A stretch of 64,000 bases of DNA from Methanocaldococcus lauensis (GCA_902827205.1 LR792634.1:1240001-1304000); one strand, 5' to 3'; counted from the stretch's first letter, positions 1-8,639 are shown. Translations and numbers: made by a program. The notes: a model not told the origin generated them from the letters alone.

Positions 1-300
1 GGAACAGTTAATATTATTTTAATAACCAATGCTAATCTAACAGATGGAGCTATGGCAAGGGCAATAATAACCATTACAGAGGCAAAAACTAATGCATTCC
101 AAGAATTGGATATTAGGAGTACCAAACATCCTGAATTATTAGCCACAGGAACAGGAACTGACAATATAATTGTTGTTAAAGGTTTTGGAAGAGGAGTAGA
201 TTATACTGGAGGACATACAAAGATGGGAGAGATGATAGCAAAAGCCGTTAAAAAGAGTGTTATTGAAGCTTTAATAAAACAGGATAATATTAAAATTTAA
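1..300 (+). CDS. cbiZ: Adenosylcobinamide amidohydrolase (CbiZ family), C-terminal part
   Basis: The reading frame is open from base 1, so the 5' end lies outside the window; a start at the ATG at 52 would cut off conserved sequence (translation from base 1 reads GTVNIILITNANLTDG). The visible part has the family pattern: an alanine- and threonine-rich helix with TEAKTNAF, then TGTGTDNIIVV and a GGHTKMGE segment near the C-terminus. CbiZ removes the aminopropanol side chain of adenosylcobinamide to give adenosylcobyric acid in archaeal corrinoid salvage. This family assignment rests on motif recognition only; the missing N-terminus could carry a further domain. A ferredoxin gene follows 35 bases later on the same strand. 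Confidence 0.75.
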   Translation, partial: GTVNIILITNANLTDGAMARAIITITEAKTNAFQELDIRSTKHPELLATGTGTDNIIVVKGFGRGVDYTGGHTKMGEMIAKAVKKSVIEALIKQDNIKI

Positions 301-335
301 TTTAAAATTTAAAGAAAACTTGATGGAGGGTAAAA

Positions 336-548
336 ATGAAGGTGGATATAAAGATAAACGAGGATTTTTGTAAAGGTTGTGAGATTTGTATTGTAGTATG
401 TCCAAAAAAAGTTTATGAGAAGTCAAAAAAATTAAATAAAAGAGGTGTCTATCCTCCAATCCCTGTAAATGCTGATAAATGCACATTATGTAACTTATGT
501 ATATTACAGTGTCCAGATCAGGCAATATCTATTGATGTGCAAAAATAA
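336..548 (+). CDS. 2[4Fe-4S] ferredoxin, similar to 2-oxoacid:ferredoxin oxidoreductase delta subunits
   Basis: A 70-residue protein with two complete four-cysteine clusters: Cys12-15-18-22 followed by Pro23, and Cys49-52-55-59 followed by Pro60. The 26-residue gap between the clusters, and segments like RGVYPP, recall KorD/PorD-type delta subunits that pass electrons between the oxidoreductase and soluble ferredoxin. No alpha, beta or gamma subunit genes are in view, so it may also be a free-standing ferredoxin. A good ribosome binding site (GGAGG at about 325-329) precedes the ATG. The preceding cobinamide gene ends 35 bases upstream and could share the transcript. Confidence 0.85.
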   Translation: MKVDIKINEDFCKGCEICIVVCPKKVYEKSKKLNKRGVYPPIPVNADKCTLCNLCILQCPDQAISIDVQK

Positions 549-674
549 CAAAAATATTCTTATAGATTTTTATTTATAAATTTATCAATTACAATTTAAC
601 AATTAGAAAAGGTTATAATTAAGTTACAGACTTAAATTTCTATTATCACCAAATATATTATGTGAGATGAGATG

Positions 675-1481
675 ATGATTCAAATAACTGTTATTCAGAT
701 AGACAATTACGGACCTTGGACAGTTACTCCAAATCCAAGGAGAGAAAGTGACTTACAGGCATTACAGAGTAGATTATATGCAGATTTAAATCTTATGTTT
801 GGAGCACATAAAGGAATTGTATTTTATACAAGATTTGACAACTTAATTGCCATAACAAATGGAATTGATTTAATTACTCACAAAAGAATTCAAGAGAGTA
901 TAAGGAATAGGTATCCTTTTACTGTTAGTATGGCTATTGCATCAGCAGAAACACCCTATGAGGCTCAAAAGTTGGCAACAGAAACATTACAAGAGTATGG
1001 AAGTGCTCAGGATGAGAATCGAAAAGAGGTTTTAGATGTAGCCAATGAGTTTGTTGTTGATGGATATGTTCAAATAGCCCATATTGACATAAACAACATC
1101 ACAGGAACCTTCACAGACATCGTTAGTGCTTATGACACTTATATAAATGTAAATAAGGTTAAATTATATCTTATGGAGGAACTATTAAAACATAAGGCTT
1201 TACTGTTTTTTATAGGTGGAGACAACTTTATGGCTCCATCAAATGGTATGGATGAAGAGGATTTCCTAAAGATTTTTGAGAAAATTAAAAATAAATACAA
1301 TATTGAATTAAAGGCAGGAATTGGAATTGGAAAAACTGCTGAGGATGCTTCAAACTTGGCAGATATTGGATTAGAAAAAATCAGAATGAAGTTAGTAAAT
1401 AAAAATATATGCGTTTTAAGACAAGAAGATATTATAGAACAAAATTTATCAACTAAAAAGTTATGTGAATTACAAAGGTGA
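675..1481 (+). CDS. gch3: GTP cyclohydrolase III
   Basis: Converts GTP to 2-amino-5-formylamino-6-ribosylamino-pyrimidinone 5'-phosphate, the first step of archaeal F420 (deazaflavin) and riboflavin synthesis. The 268 residues match the M. jannaschii enzyme (MJ0145) as I remember it, including [12 protein letters not shown] at the N-terminus and the Gly-Gly-Asp-Asn turn in [11 protein letters not shown] near residue 182. The fold is two GGDEF-cyclase-like halves; DI(N) near 139 and GGD are the metal and GTP contacts. Two ATG codons are adjacent (672 and 675); the second gives the known length. It is preceded by a 120-base AT-rich promoter region and overlaps or abuts the next gene. Confidence 0.95.
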   Translation: MIQITVIQIDNYGPWTVTPNPRRESDLQALQSRLYADLNLMFGAHKGIVFYTRFDNLIAITNGIDLITHKRIQESIRNRYPFTVSMAIASAETPYEAQKLATETLQEYGSAQDENRKEVLDVANEFVVDGYVQIAHIDINNITGTFTDIVSAYDTYINVNKVKLYLMEELLKHKALLFFIGGDNFMAPSNGMDEEDFLKIFEKIKNKYNIELKAGIGIGKTAEDASNLADIGLEKIRMKLVNKNICVLRQEDIIEQNLSTKKLCELQR

Positions 1482-1489
1482 ATATTACA

Positions 1490-2269
1490 ATGAAAAAAAT
1501 TGATAAACTACTTGAATTAAATAAAAAAGTTGTTTTAGCACCAATGGCTGGAATAACTGATGGAGATTTTTGTATGCAATTTAAGGGTTTGTTTGGTATT
1601 GTGACAATTGGAGGGTATAATTTAGATTCCTTAACATATGAGGCAAGTATAAAAATGGAAAAAAGAGGAAGAAAAGAATTTGTAATAGATTTGGATGAAT
1701 TTAATGATTATATTATAAATGAAATAAAAAAGGCAAGAAATAGTAATTCGTTAGTGTCAGTTAATGTTAGATTTGTCAATATAGACGAAGCATATGATAG
1801 ATTATTAACTATCTCAAAGTATGCAGATATCATAGAATTAAATTGCCATTGTAGGCAGAAGGAGATAACTTCATTAGGAATTGGGCAGGAGTTAATGAGA
1901 AACAAATCTCTTTTAAAAGAATTTTTATATAGAATGAATAATTTAAATAAACCAATATTTTTAAAAATCAGATTAAATTATATTCCTTTAACCAAATTAA
2001 TAGAAAATTTAGATTATGTTAGAGACTATTTTGAAGGATTACACATTGACTGTTTTTATCCAGGAAAACCTTATGCAGATTTAAACTCATTAAAAATCTT
2101 ATCAGAGTATTTTAAAGATAAAATAATTATTGGAAACAATTCTGTTGATTCACTAAATAAAGCCTTGGAAATGCTAAAATATTCTGACTTTGTATCTGTT
2201 GCGAGAAGTGTGTTAAAGGGAAATATTGAATGGATAAAAGAGTTAAATAAAATTAATTTCAGTTATTAA
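1490..2269 (+). CDS. TIM-barrel protein related to dihydrouridine synthases (MJ0144-like)
   Basis: The N-terminus (VVLAPMAGITDGDF, about residues 14-27) is the phosphate/FMN-binding first strand of the dihydrouridine synthase/dihydroorotate dehydrogenase barrel, and the C-terminal SVARSVLKGN is its last FMN-phosphate loop. The middle (IELNCHCRQKE) replaces the catalytic region of Dus enzymes, so a tRNA role cannot be assumed; archaeal members are annotated only as TIM-barrel proteins. The track start would be a GTG at 1478 overlapping the gch3 stop, but AAAGGTGA at 1474-1481 is placed ideally for the ATG at 1490, so I chose that. Its last 11 bases overlap the end of the convergent hemA. Confidence 0.7.
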   Translation: MKKIDKLLELNKKVVLAPMAGITDGDFCMQFKGLFGIVTIGGYNLDSLTYEASIKMEKRGRKEFVIDLDEFNDYIINEIKKARNSNSLVSVNVRFVNIDEAYDRLLTISKYADIIELNCHCRQKEITSLGIGQELMRNKSLLKEFLYRMNNLNKPIFLKIRLNYIPLTKLIENLDYVRDYFEGLHIDCFYPGKPYADLNSLKILSEYFKDKIIIGNNSVDSLNKALEMLKYSDFVSVARSVLKGNIEWIKELNKINFSY

Positions 2270-3425
2270 CATTTTTTAAATGCTTTGCTAACTTTTCAAA
2301 AATTTCTTCATCTTCAATGTTTTCAAATATCTTTATTAAGTCGTAAATTATCTTTTTGCACATTGCCTTTGAAAAGTTATCTAATACTTCCTCAACAGGC
2401 TTATTTTTATTTTTTAGTATTTTTAAAGCCTTCTCTACCTCTCTTTTTCTCATATTTTCAATATACTGCCCAAATTCTTGTATTACTTTTTCAAATTTCA
2501 TTTTGTCGAGAATTTCCTTTAAATTTTCTAATTCCTCCTCAATAATTAACTCTACCTTTGGAATCTCATCCTTTCTCTTTTTTAGATTTTCCTCTGCCAC
2601 CAATCTTAAATCATCTATTGTAAATAAAAATATATCTGGTAGTTCTCTGATGTCATCTGTTGTATCTCTTGGATTCGCTATATCAATAATAACTGTCTTT
2701 CCAGCGTTTTTTAATCTCTCCTTATTTAAAATTGGATGTGGAGCCCCAGTGGCAGAGATGACAATATCAGCATATCTCAAAGCCTCCTCCAATTTATCAA
2801 AATTTATAGCAATTCCTCCAAGTTCTTTTGCCAATTTCTCAGCCTTTTCATAAGTTCTATTTGCTACAATTATAGCTTTAATATTTTTCTCTTTTAACGC
2901 CTTAATAACTAAAGTAGCCATTTCTCCAGCTCCTATTAATAGAACATTTTTTCCCTCTAAACCAAAGATTTTTTCAGCCAGTTCAACAGCCGCAGAACCT
3001 ATTGAAACTCCTCCCTTATTTATATTTGTTTCTACTCTCGCCCTTTGCCCAGTATGAATTGCCTTTAAAATTATCTTCTCTAATTTTTTTGATATTTTTC
3101 CTTTCTCTTTTGCCTTTAGATATGCATTTTTCAACTGTCCTAATATTTGGTCTTCTCCCACAATCATTGACTCTAAGCCACAGGCTACTCTAAAAATATG
3201 CTTTATTGCTTCATCTCCATATAGAATGTCAAATTTCTCCAAATCAATATTTTCAATTCCTCTAATTTCATCTAAACTGTCAGCGTCAAAGATTAGCTCA
3301 ACTCTATTGCAGGTTTGTAAGAGTATAGCGTTGTCAAACATCTTATAAAATTCCTCTTCATCAAATCTAAGTTTTTCTAACTCAGAGACATTGTATTTTT
3401 TATAATCTGCCTTTAATATTATCAT
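2259..3425 (-). CDS. hemA: Glutamyl-tRNA reductase
   Basis: Reduces glutamyl-tRNA(Glu) with NADPH to glutamate-1-semialdehyde, the first committed step of haem, sirohaem, cobamide and F430 synthesis. The 388 residues contain the catalytic motif LLQTCNRVE with Cys39, the substrate-recognition stretch GLESMIVGEDQILGQ (83-97), the nucleotide-binding loop LLIGAGEMA (162-170) and a long helical dimerisation tail. It is the last gene of a minus-strand set and overlaps the upstream sirC-like gene by 26 bases, a sign of translational coupling. The pair supplies both ends of the early tetrapyrrole route. Corresponds to MJ0143. Confidence 0.97.
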   Translation of the reverse strand: MIILKADYKKYNVSELEKLRFDEEEFYKMFDNAILLQTCNRVELIFDADSLDEIRGIENIDLEKFDILYGDEAIKHIFRVACGLESMIVGEDQILGQLKNAYLKAKEKGKISKKLEKIILKAIHTGQRARVETNINKGGVSIGSAAVELAEKIFGLEGKNVLLIGAGEMATLVIKALKEKNIKAIIVANRTYEKAEKLAKELGGIAINFDKLEEALRYADIVISATGAPHPILNKERLKNAGKTVIIDIANPRDTTDDIRELPDIFLFTIDDLRLVAEENLKKRKDEIPKVELIIEEELENLKEILDKMKFEKVIQEFGQYIENMRKREVEKALKILKNKNKPVEEVLDNFSKAMCKKIIYDLIKIFENIEDEEIFEKLAKHLKNVNN

Positions 3426-4041
3426 TTTTCTCCCGTTCCCACTTTTTTATCAAATTTTTTAGTTCTTCTCTAAATCTTTCATCTTCAAAAATCATTTTTA
3501 ATATTTTTTTTCTATCCTTTTGATTTGGATAATTTTCTTTTAAAAATTCTCTAATATTTGCTATTAAATCAATATCTTTTGATTTTAAATAATTTTCAAC
3601 GAAAATTCTTATATTTTTTGCAATTAGAGGGCTTTTTCCTTTCGTGTATATGCTAAATATTACTTCATCCACTTCTGTGTATGCAGGGATTATAAAATTA
3701 ACTCCTTCAACATTTGTTGAAGAATTTACGAACTTATTTAACTCCTTAGAAATTTTAACTATTCTTCTATTAATTTCATCGTTTATAGCAGAAACTATAA
3801 AGTCATAATTACTTATAATGTTTTTTAGTTCATCATCACTTAATTTATTAATATCTATTTTAATTAACTTCAAGTTTTTATTATTTTCTTTTAACTTTAA
3901 AATTTCTTCATCAAATTCCTTAGAATAAATATCAACAATGCCACCATTTTTTAATATTTTTTTTGCTCTCCGTTTTCCAACCTCTCCACATCCAAATATA
4001 GCAATTTTTTTACCTTCAAAAGATAATAAAACAGGAAGCAA
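3400..4041 (-). CDS. Precorrin-2 dehydrogenase / sirohydrochlorin chelatase-like protein (Met8/SirC)
   Basis: A 213-residue protein opening with a Rossmann loop (IAIFGCGEVGKRRA, 13-26) and the family segment SSTNVEGVNFIIPA, followed by a helical C-terminal domain. Members oxidise precorrin-2 to sirohydrochlorin with NAD; some also insert metal. The start is a TTG at 4041 that lies one base after the stop of the upstream radical SAM gene; a strong GGGGGAT site inside that stop region supports it. The gene overlaps hemA by 26 bases, so precorrin-2 processing and tetrapyrrole entry are made from one message. cobA, which makes precorrin-2, is separate at 15.7 kb. Confidence 0.85.
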   Translation of the reverse strand: MLPVLLSFEGKKIAIFGCGEVGKRRAKKILKNGGIVDIYSKEFDEEILKLKENNKNLKLIKIDINKLSDDELKNIISNYDFIVSAINDEINRRIVKISKELNKFVNSSTNVEGVNFIIPAYTEVDEVIFSIYTKGKSPLIAKNIRIFVENYLKSKDIDLIANIREFLKENYPNQKDRKKILKMIFEDERFREELKNLIKKWEREKNDNIKGRL

Positions 4042-4042
4042 T

Positions 4043-5545
4043 TTAATCCCCCCATAATATCCCTTCTAAATATTTTTTATATGCCTTAATTATTTTAACT
4101 TTTTTTATTTTTCCAATATATTTTGCCCCATTTTTAACAACAACCATTAATCCACTATCTGGGAGATAGCCAATAGCGTCATTTTTGTTTTTAAAGTGCC
4201 TTTCTGATATTATAACCTCCAAAATTTTCCCAATATATTTTTTCTTTATCTCTAAGTTTATTTTGTTGGCAGTTTCTTTAATTAATAATGAATACTTTGA
4301 AATGTTCGGCTTAAAATTCTGAAATGCAGACATTGGAAGAGGTCTAAACTTATAGACGGTTATTTTATCAATGTAATTTTTAATTTTGTGCATAAAATTA
4401 ATTGTATTCTTTACAGTTCTTTCATTCTCTCCCGGTAGTCCGTAAATAAAATAAACTTGTGCCTTTAAATTATATTTTTTTGCTAATTTTACAGTTTTTA
4501 AAACATCGTTTGGAGTAGATGGCCTTCCTAATAATCTACAATGTTCTTCATCTCCACTCTCACAGCCAATATATATTGAAGTTTTTAAATATTTACTGAA
4601 AATTTTTGCTACTCTTTCATTAAACAAATTTGCCTTTACATTCTCAACTAATATATTTGCCTTATACTTATTAGCCAATTCTTTGCATTTAGATAACAAT
4701 GATTCAATTGCCTCATAATTTGGTTCTGGATAGTATGGATTTATTAACTTTTCTCCTCTCTGATAATCTAAAAAATCAGGAGCAGATAAAACTATCTTTT
4801 TTACACCTTCTTTTAATAACTCTTCTATCTCTATTAATATATCTTCTTCATCTCTACTCCTTGCATAACCAAAAACTGATGGGACAGAGCAGAAACCACA
4901 ACCCGGATTTATATTTAAAGGACATTTTAATGTTCCATTTTTACATAAATTAAATTTTTTATTGGTGCATAGTAATAGAGGTCTTTTAAAATTACTACAA
5001 CCTCTAACAACTTCCACATATACTCTTGCAGAAAAATAGTTTTTGTAATCTCTAATCTCAGTTGATGGTGTAATTAACTTTAAATCAGTTAAAATTTCTC
5101 TTAGTGGATTTATTTTTAGTTCATCATTATCATAATCCCAGTATGTAGTTCCTTTAACTCCTTCAGCGTTGAAATCTTTTTTTATCAGTTCTCTTATAGT
5201 AATCTCTCCCTCTCCTACTATGCTAATATCTCCCTCTATTTTTTCTAAAAGATATAAATCATTGGCTATTGGGCCTCCAATTATTATTTTACTGTTAGTT
5301 TTTAACTTAAGTTTTTCAACTAACCTTTTAACACATTTAAAATCTGATGTCATCGCACTGATAAAAATTACATCGTATTTTTTAGTTTCATTAATGTTTA
5401 AATCTTCTATTGGTATAATTTTGGCGTTAATACCTTCATTTTGTGAAATTCCCTTTACTGTTCTTGGTCCCGCCCCTATGACATCTCTCGCTAAAACTCT
5501 TTTTCCATCTGTAGAGGCTAAACAGTCAATAATTAACGATTTCAT
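4043..5545 (-). CDS. B12-binding-like radical SAM protein with an interrupted cysteine motif
   Basis: 500 residues. The first 125 form a cobalamin-binding-like Rossmann domain (IIIGGPIANDLY, SIVGEGEITIREL). The radical SAM core starts at VEVVRGCSNF, where Cys183 would be the first cluster ligand, but the other two canonical ligands, Cys216 and Cys219 in GCGFCSVPS, come 33 residues later rather than 4. Three further cysteines (193, 201, 208) lie in the insertion. Later segments (KAQVYFIYGLPGEN, SIYIGCESGDEE) are standard for the class. The C-terminus (after about 430) resembles a TRAM-like beta domain. First gene of the sirC/hemA set, so a tetrapyrrole link is possible but inferred only from position. 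Confidence 0.75.
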   Translation of the reverse strand: MKSLIIDCLASTDGKRVLARDVIGAGPRTVKGISQNEGINAKIIPIEDLNINETKKYDVIFISAMTSDFKCVKRLVEKLKLKTNSKIIIGGPIANDLYLLEKIEGDISIVGEGEITIRELIKKDFNAEGVKGTTYWDYDNDELKINPLREILTDLKLITPSTEIRDYKNYFSARVYVEVVRGCSNFKRPLLLCTNKKFNLCKNGTLKCPLNINPGCGFCSVPSVFGYARSRDEEDILIEIEELLKEGVKKIVLSAPDFLDYQRGEKLINPYYPEPNYEAIESLLSKCKELANKYKANILVENVKANLFNERVAKIFSKYLKTSIYIGCESGDEEHCRLLGRPSTPNDVLKTVKLAKKYNLKAQVYFIYGLPGENERTVKNTINFMHKIKNYIDKITVYKFRPLPMSAFQNFKPNISKYSLLIKETANKINLEIKKKYIGKILEVIISERHFKNKNDAIGYLPDSGLMVVVKNGAKYIGKIKKVKIIKAYKKYLEGILWGD

Positions 5546-5768
5546 TATCTCACTATGTTATTAATTTTTCTAAAGTAAAAATTAAATAATCAAAACAATG
5601 CAATGAACCATAAATGAGGTTATTGTTAAAAAATTATCTAAAATTATCTTTTTATTCCTTATATTTGGACGTCACATAAAGTATAAACAACCATAAAATT
5701 TTTATAGATATTATTATACTACAATCTACATTCTTTATTAAGCCTATTTTATTTTTAAGGAGATGTTT

Positions 5769-6635
5769 ATGGTAAAGATAACAATCATATCTCCAGAGGG
5801 AAAGAGTTGTAGCGTTTGGAACTTAAAAAATGAAATTGAAAAATTGGGATATAAGGCGGAAATATTTTTACTTTCTCATCCTGAAGCATTAATGAGTTAT
5901 GATTTTAAATTGGATTGTGATTTAATTCATTCAAGATGTGGAATTGGATGTTATTTTGACAGATTAACTCTTTATTCTTGGCAATTTATAAATGCCTTAG
6001 AAGTTGAAGGTTATAAATTTGTTAATTCCCTCAAAACTATTTATTTAACTTCAGATAAATTTAAGAGTATTAAATTACTTGCAAAACATAAAATACCTAC
6101 ACCAAAAACAGCGTTAATTAGAGATTACGAAGATGCTGTAAGATTTATAAAAAAATACAATTTAAGTTTTCCAGTAGTTATAAAAGATTCATTTTCAAAG
6201 TGCGGTTTAAGAGTATTTATAGCAAGAAATTTTGATGAGTTAAAAAATCTTACAAAAAATGCTATATGGGAAGGTAAATTAATACAAGAATTTATTAACT
6301 TTAAAGAAGGAGATTTATATAAAGACATGAGAATATTAGTTGTTGATGGAGAAGTTGTAGGGGGATATAGGAGGGTTAGCAGAGATTTTAGAACTAATAT
6401 TTACTTAGGAAACTATGTTGAAGAATTAAAAATAGATGAAGATCTCGAAGAATTAGCATTGAAATGTGCTGACTTATCTGAGGCTGTAATATTAGGAGTA
6501 GATATTCTACCAACTAAAGAAGATTATTATGTTATTGAATTAAACTCTGCTCCTGGAACTAAAGGTTTTAAATATTTAAGAATAAATGCAGATAAAAAAA
6601 TAGCTGAGGCATTAGTGAGATATGCTAAACAATAA
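5769..6635 (+). CDS. cofF: Coenzyme gamma-F420-2:alpha-L-glutamate ligase
   Basis: An ATP-grasp ligase of the RimK family that adds an alpha-linked glutamate cap to F420-2, giving F420-3. Seen: N-terminal domain with HSRCGIGCYFDR, then the ATP-grasp core with FPVVIKDSFSKCGLR, KLIQEFINF, DMRILVVDG and the metal-binding ILGVDIL...YVIELNSAPG. The paralogous ligase MptN acts on tetrahydrosarcinapterin; the immediate linkage to a diadenylate cyclase is the same as MJ1001-MJ1002 in M. jannaschii, which favours CofF. An ATG lies at 5763, but GGAG at 5759-5762 touches it and instead fits the ATG at 5769. About 220 AT-rich bases upstream separate it from the divergent radical SAM gene. Confidence 0.85.
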   Translation: MVKITIISPEGKSCSVWNLKNEIEKLGYKAEIFLLSHPEALMSYDFKLDCDLIHSRCGIGCYFDRLTLYSWQFINALEVEGYKFVNSLKTIYLTSDKFKSIKLLAKHKIPTPKTALIRDYEDAVRFIKKYNLSFPVVIKDSFSKCGLRVFIARNFDELKNLTKNAIWEGKLIQEFINFKEGDLYKDMRILVVDGEVVGGYRRVSRDFRTNIYLGNYVEELKIDEDLEELALKCADLSEAVILGVDILPTKEDYYVIELNSAPGTKGFKYLRINADKKIAEALVRYAKQ

Positions 6636-6644
6636 GGTGGAGTT

Positions 6645-7568
6645 ATGATTGCTAAGTATATAATAAAGCATGGATTAGAGTTAGCACATGACATTAAAGC
6701 AGATGCATTTATGATATTTACAGAAACTGGGAACTCTTATGAAATACTAAAAAAACTACTAAAAAAAAGCAATAACACAAAAATATTTGATATTTTGAAT
6801 ATACACAAAAAATTAAAAATAATTGTAGCTACTCCAAATAAAGCAACTTACAAAAAAATTACCAAAGAAAATATTGACAGTGTTTATCCTTTATATATTA
6901 AGCATAGAGAAGACAACAGATGCATGATAATAAGTAGCGGGATAGTTCATGCCCTTCAATTAAATATTTTAAAAGATAATTATAGAATTGTAGCTGTAGT
7001 TGGAGAGCCAAAAGTTCCTGGTAAGTTAGATACTATAATGGTTGTTAATGTAAAAGATCATGTAAAAGCGTTAGAATTATATAAACTCTTTGAAGAGTTG
7101 GATGAAAAACAGAAAAAAACATTAAAAGAAATTTTAAAATTAGCTATGGAGATCGGGAGAGAGGGAAGAGAAGGAAAATATGTAGGAACAATATTTGTTA
7201 TTGGAGATACTTTAAATGTTATGAGTATGTCAAAACCTTTAATATTAAATCCATTTGCAGGACACGATGCAAGTATCTTTGATGAAAATGTAAAAGGGAC
7301 TATAAAAGAACTCTCATCAATAGATGGAGCATTTATAATTACTGACGAAGGAAAAGTAGTTTCTGCTGGAAGACTTATAGAATGTAAAGGAGATATTAAC
7401 ATTAAAAAAGGATTAGGAGCGAGACACGTAGCTGCAGCAAGTATAACAAAAAATACAAATGCCATTGCCGTTACAGTATCTCAAAGTGGTGGAATAGTTA
7501 GAATATTTAAAGATGGCAAAATTGTTTTTGAAGCAGACCCAAGGGAGAATATTTTATTACTTGAATGA
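6645..7568 (+). CDS. dacZ: Diadenylate cyclase (c-di-AMP synthase), archaeal DacZ
   Basis: Condenses two ATP to cyclic di-AMP. The 307-residue protein has an N-terminal pyruvate-kinase-C-like alpha/beta domain (1-150) followed by the DAC/DisA_N domain: DGAFIITDEG with the DGA motif at 227-229, and GARHVAAASITK with the RH(x)AA motif at 260-264. In bacterial DisA the second motif reads RHR; here it is RHV, as in the archaeal proteins. The gene starts nine bases after cofF with GGTGG as ribosome binding site, so the two are co-transcribed. In Methanocaldococcus-type cells c-di-AMP is tied to osmotic balance. It is followed by CRISPR-type repeats. Confidence 0.93.
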   Translation: MIAKYIIKHGLELAHDIKADAFMIFTETGNSYEILKKLLKKSNNTKIFDILNIHKKLKIIVATPNKATYKKITKENIDSVYPLYIKHREDNRCMIISSGIVHALQLNILKDNYRIVAVVGEPKVPGKLDTIMVVNVKDHVKALELYKLFEELDEKQKKTLKEILKLAMEIGREGREGKYVGTIFVIGDTLNVMSMSKPLILNPFAGHDASIFDENVKGTIKELSSIDGAFIITDEGKVVSAGRLIECKGDINIKKGLGARHVAAASITKNTNAIAVTVSQSGGIVRIFKDGKIVFEADPRENILLLE

Positions 7569-7573
7569 TTATG

Positions 7574-7597
7574 GTTTATTAAAATAAGGATGGAAAC
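7574..7597 (+). repeat. Isolated CRISPR-type repeat 1
   Basis: 24-base copy ending in GGATGGAAAC. The same core (TTAAAA-AAGGATGGAAAC) occurs again at 7678-7701 on this strand and at 8640-8663 and 9953-9976 on the other strand. The ending ATGGAAAC looks like the 8-base 5' handle that Cas6 leaves on crRNAs, and a cas6b gene is nearby. No array of regularly spaced copies exists in the window. Confidence 0.7.
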
Positions 7598-7644
7598 CTG
7601 TATAAAAATAAAAATAAATTAAAAAATCAAGCTTAATATGGGAG

Positions 7645-7677
7645 GTATACCAATAGGAGGGTGGAACCCTCTTATGG
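7645..7677. repeat. Palindromic GTATACC-type repeat, copy 1
   Basis: Begins GTATACCAATAGGAGGG and ends with the inverted half CCCTCTTATGG. It belongs to the family described at 17931-18147, 40256-40475 and 41580-41756. It lies between two CRISPR-type repeats and directly touches the second one. Confidence 0.7.
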
Positions 7678-7701
7678 GTTTATTAAAATAAGGATGAAAA
7701 C
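7678..7701 (+). repeat. Isolated CRISPR-type repeat 2
   Basis: Same core as the copy at 7574-7597, with one G missing (GGATGAAAAC in place of GGATGGAAAC). The two copies are 80 bases apart, and the interval contains a palindromic repeat rather than an ordinary spacer. Confidence 0.65.
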
Positions 7702-7724
7702 GGTGTAATAAGATAGAAAAATGA

Positions 7725-7970
7725 GGAAGTATTCTCAATCGAAGGATTGCTGAAAAACTTCCTAATTTTATTGAAGAAGTAGATTGGATGAAGCCAATAT
7801 GTCCAAGACTTTTATGTTTTGCAGATAATGTAAATTTAGCTAAAGCAATAAAATACGCTTCTAAAAAAGTTGGCGGTAGTGGAGGAGGGCATAAATTTGC
7901 TTGTGGAGCATATATACCAAATAATAAAAGGGAGTTTATAAAATATCTTAAATTATTTTATGGTGATATT
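7725..7970 (+). pseudogene. C-terminal fragment of a DHH/RecJ-like phosphoesterase
   Basis: Reading from 7725 in the frame of the downstream cas6b gives about 80 codons of typical DHHA1 domain: [18 protein letters not shown], then [14 protein letters not shown], which is the GGGH...A.GA motif that closes archaeal RecJ/DHH phosphoesterases. The catalytic DHH domain is absent: there is an in-frame TGA at 7722-7724 and only repeats before it. The fragment runs without a stop into Cas6b, so an automatic gene caller starts at the ATG at 7788 and produces a false or real fusion. I read it as a beheaded gene. The alternative, a translated DHHA1-Cas6b fusion, needs protein data. Confidence 0.7.
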
Positions 7971-8636
7971 GTGCAAATTCCACTTTTAATAGTTCGTTTA
8001 AAAACAGATAAACCACTTAAAAAATCACAAACACCATTTTTGAGAGGTTATATTTTAAATATATTTGGTAAAGAAAATTATGTGGAGTTGCATAATCATA
8101 GCGGAAATGGTTTTGTCTATACCTATCCAAAAATACAGTATAAAATCATTAGTGGAAATGCTGTTTTAATTGGTATAAAAGAAGGAATAAATATCTTAGG
8201 AGAGATTATTTTAGACATTAGAGAGTTGAATTTGAAAGGGGAAGTTTATAAGGTTGTAAATGGTTATGCAAAGGTTAAATTTGAGGAATTTGGAGTGACA
8301 GATGAGATGATAAAATATAAGTTTATCTCCCCATGGATTGCTTTGAATGAGAAAAATTATTTAAAATATAAAGAGTTGGATGATGAAGGAAAAAAAGAAT
8401 TGTTAGAAAGGATTTTAATTGGAAATGTTTTGTCAATGAGTAAGTATTTAAATTACACTGTTGAAGAAAAACTAAAAGCAGAGTTTTTAAAATTTAATGA
8501 TTTAGTTGTTAAATACAAAGGCAATAAGTTTATTGGCTTTTTTGGAGAATTTTTAATTAACTTTAATATTCCAAATTATTTAGGAATTGGTAGAAAAGTT
8601 TCTAAGGGCTTTGGAAGTGTTGTTAGAATACCATAG
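7971..8636 (+). CDS. cas6: CRISPR endoribonuclease Cas6b-like
   Basis: Cuts the CRISPR precursor RNA within each repeat to leave an 8-base handle. The 221 residues start with [14 protein letters not shown], a RAMP first strand, and end with the glycine-rich loop [16 protein letters not shown] that is diagnostic of Cas6. Histidines in ELHNHSGNG (about residue 45) could serve in catalysis; this is inference. I chose the GTG at 7971 because GGTGA at 7962-7966 precedes it and because the upstream in-frame sequence is a DHH remnant. No cas5, cas7, cas8, cas1 or cas2 is in the window; cas3 is 1.8 kb away and broken. The stop codon falls four bases before a CRISPR-type repeat. Confidence 0.8.
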   Translation: MQIPLLIVRLKTDKPLKKSQTPFLRGYILNIFGKENYVELHNHSGNGFVYTYPKIQYKIISGNAVLIGIKEGINILGEIILDIRELNLKGEVYKVVNGYAKVKFEEFGVTDEMIKYKFISPWIALNEKNYLKYKELDDEGKKELLERILIGNVLSMSKYLNYTVEEKLKAEFLKFNDLVVKYKGNKFIGFFGEFLINFNIPNYLGIGRKVSKGFGSVVRIP

Positions 8637-8639
8637 ATA

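Noticed and set aside
2285-2853. Plus-strand frames opposite hemA
   Set aside because: Shadow frames of a well recognised gene; hydrophobic low-complexity translation.
7058-7465. Minus-strand frame opposite dacZ
   Set aside because: Shadow of a confidently identified diadenylate cyclase.
7574-7701. A normal two-repeat CRISPR array
   Set aside because: The interval is 80 bases, holds a palindromic repeat and the second copy is degenerate; kept as isolated repeats only.
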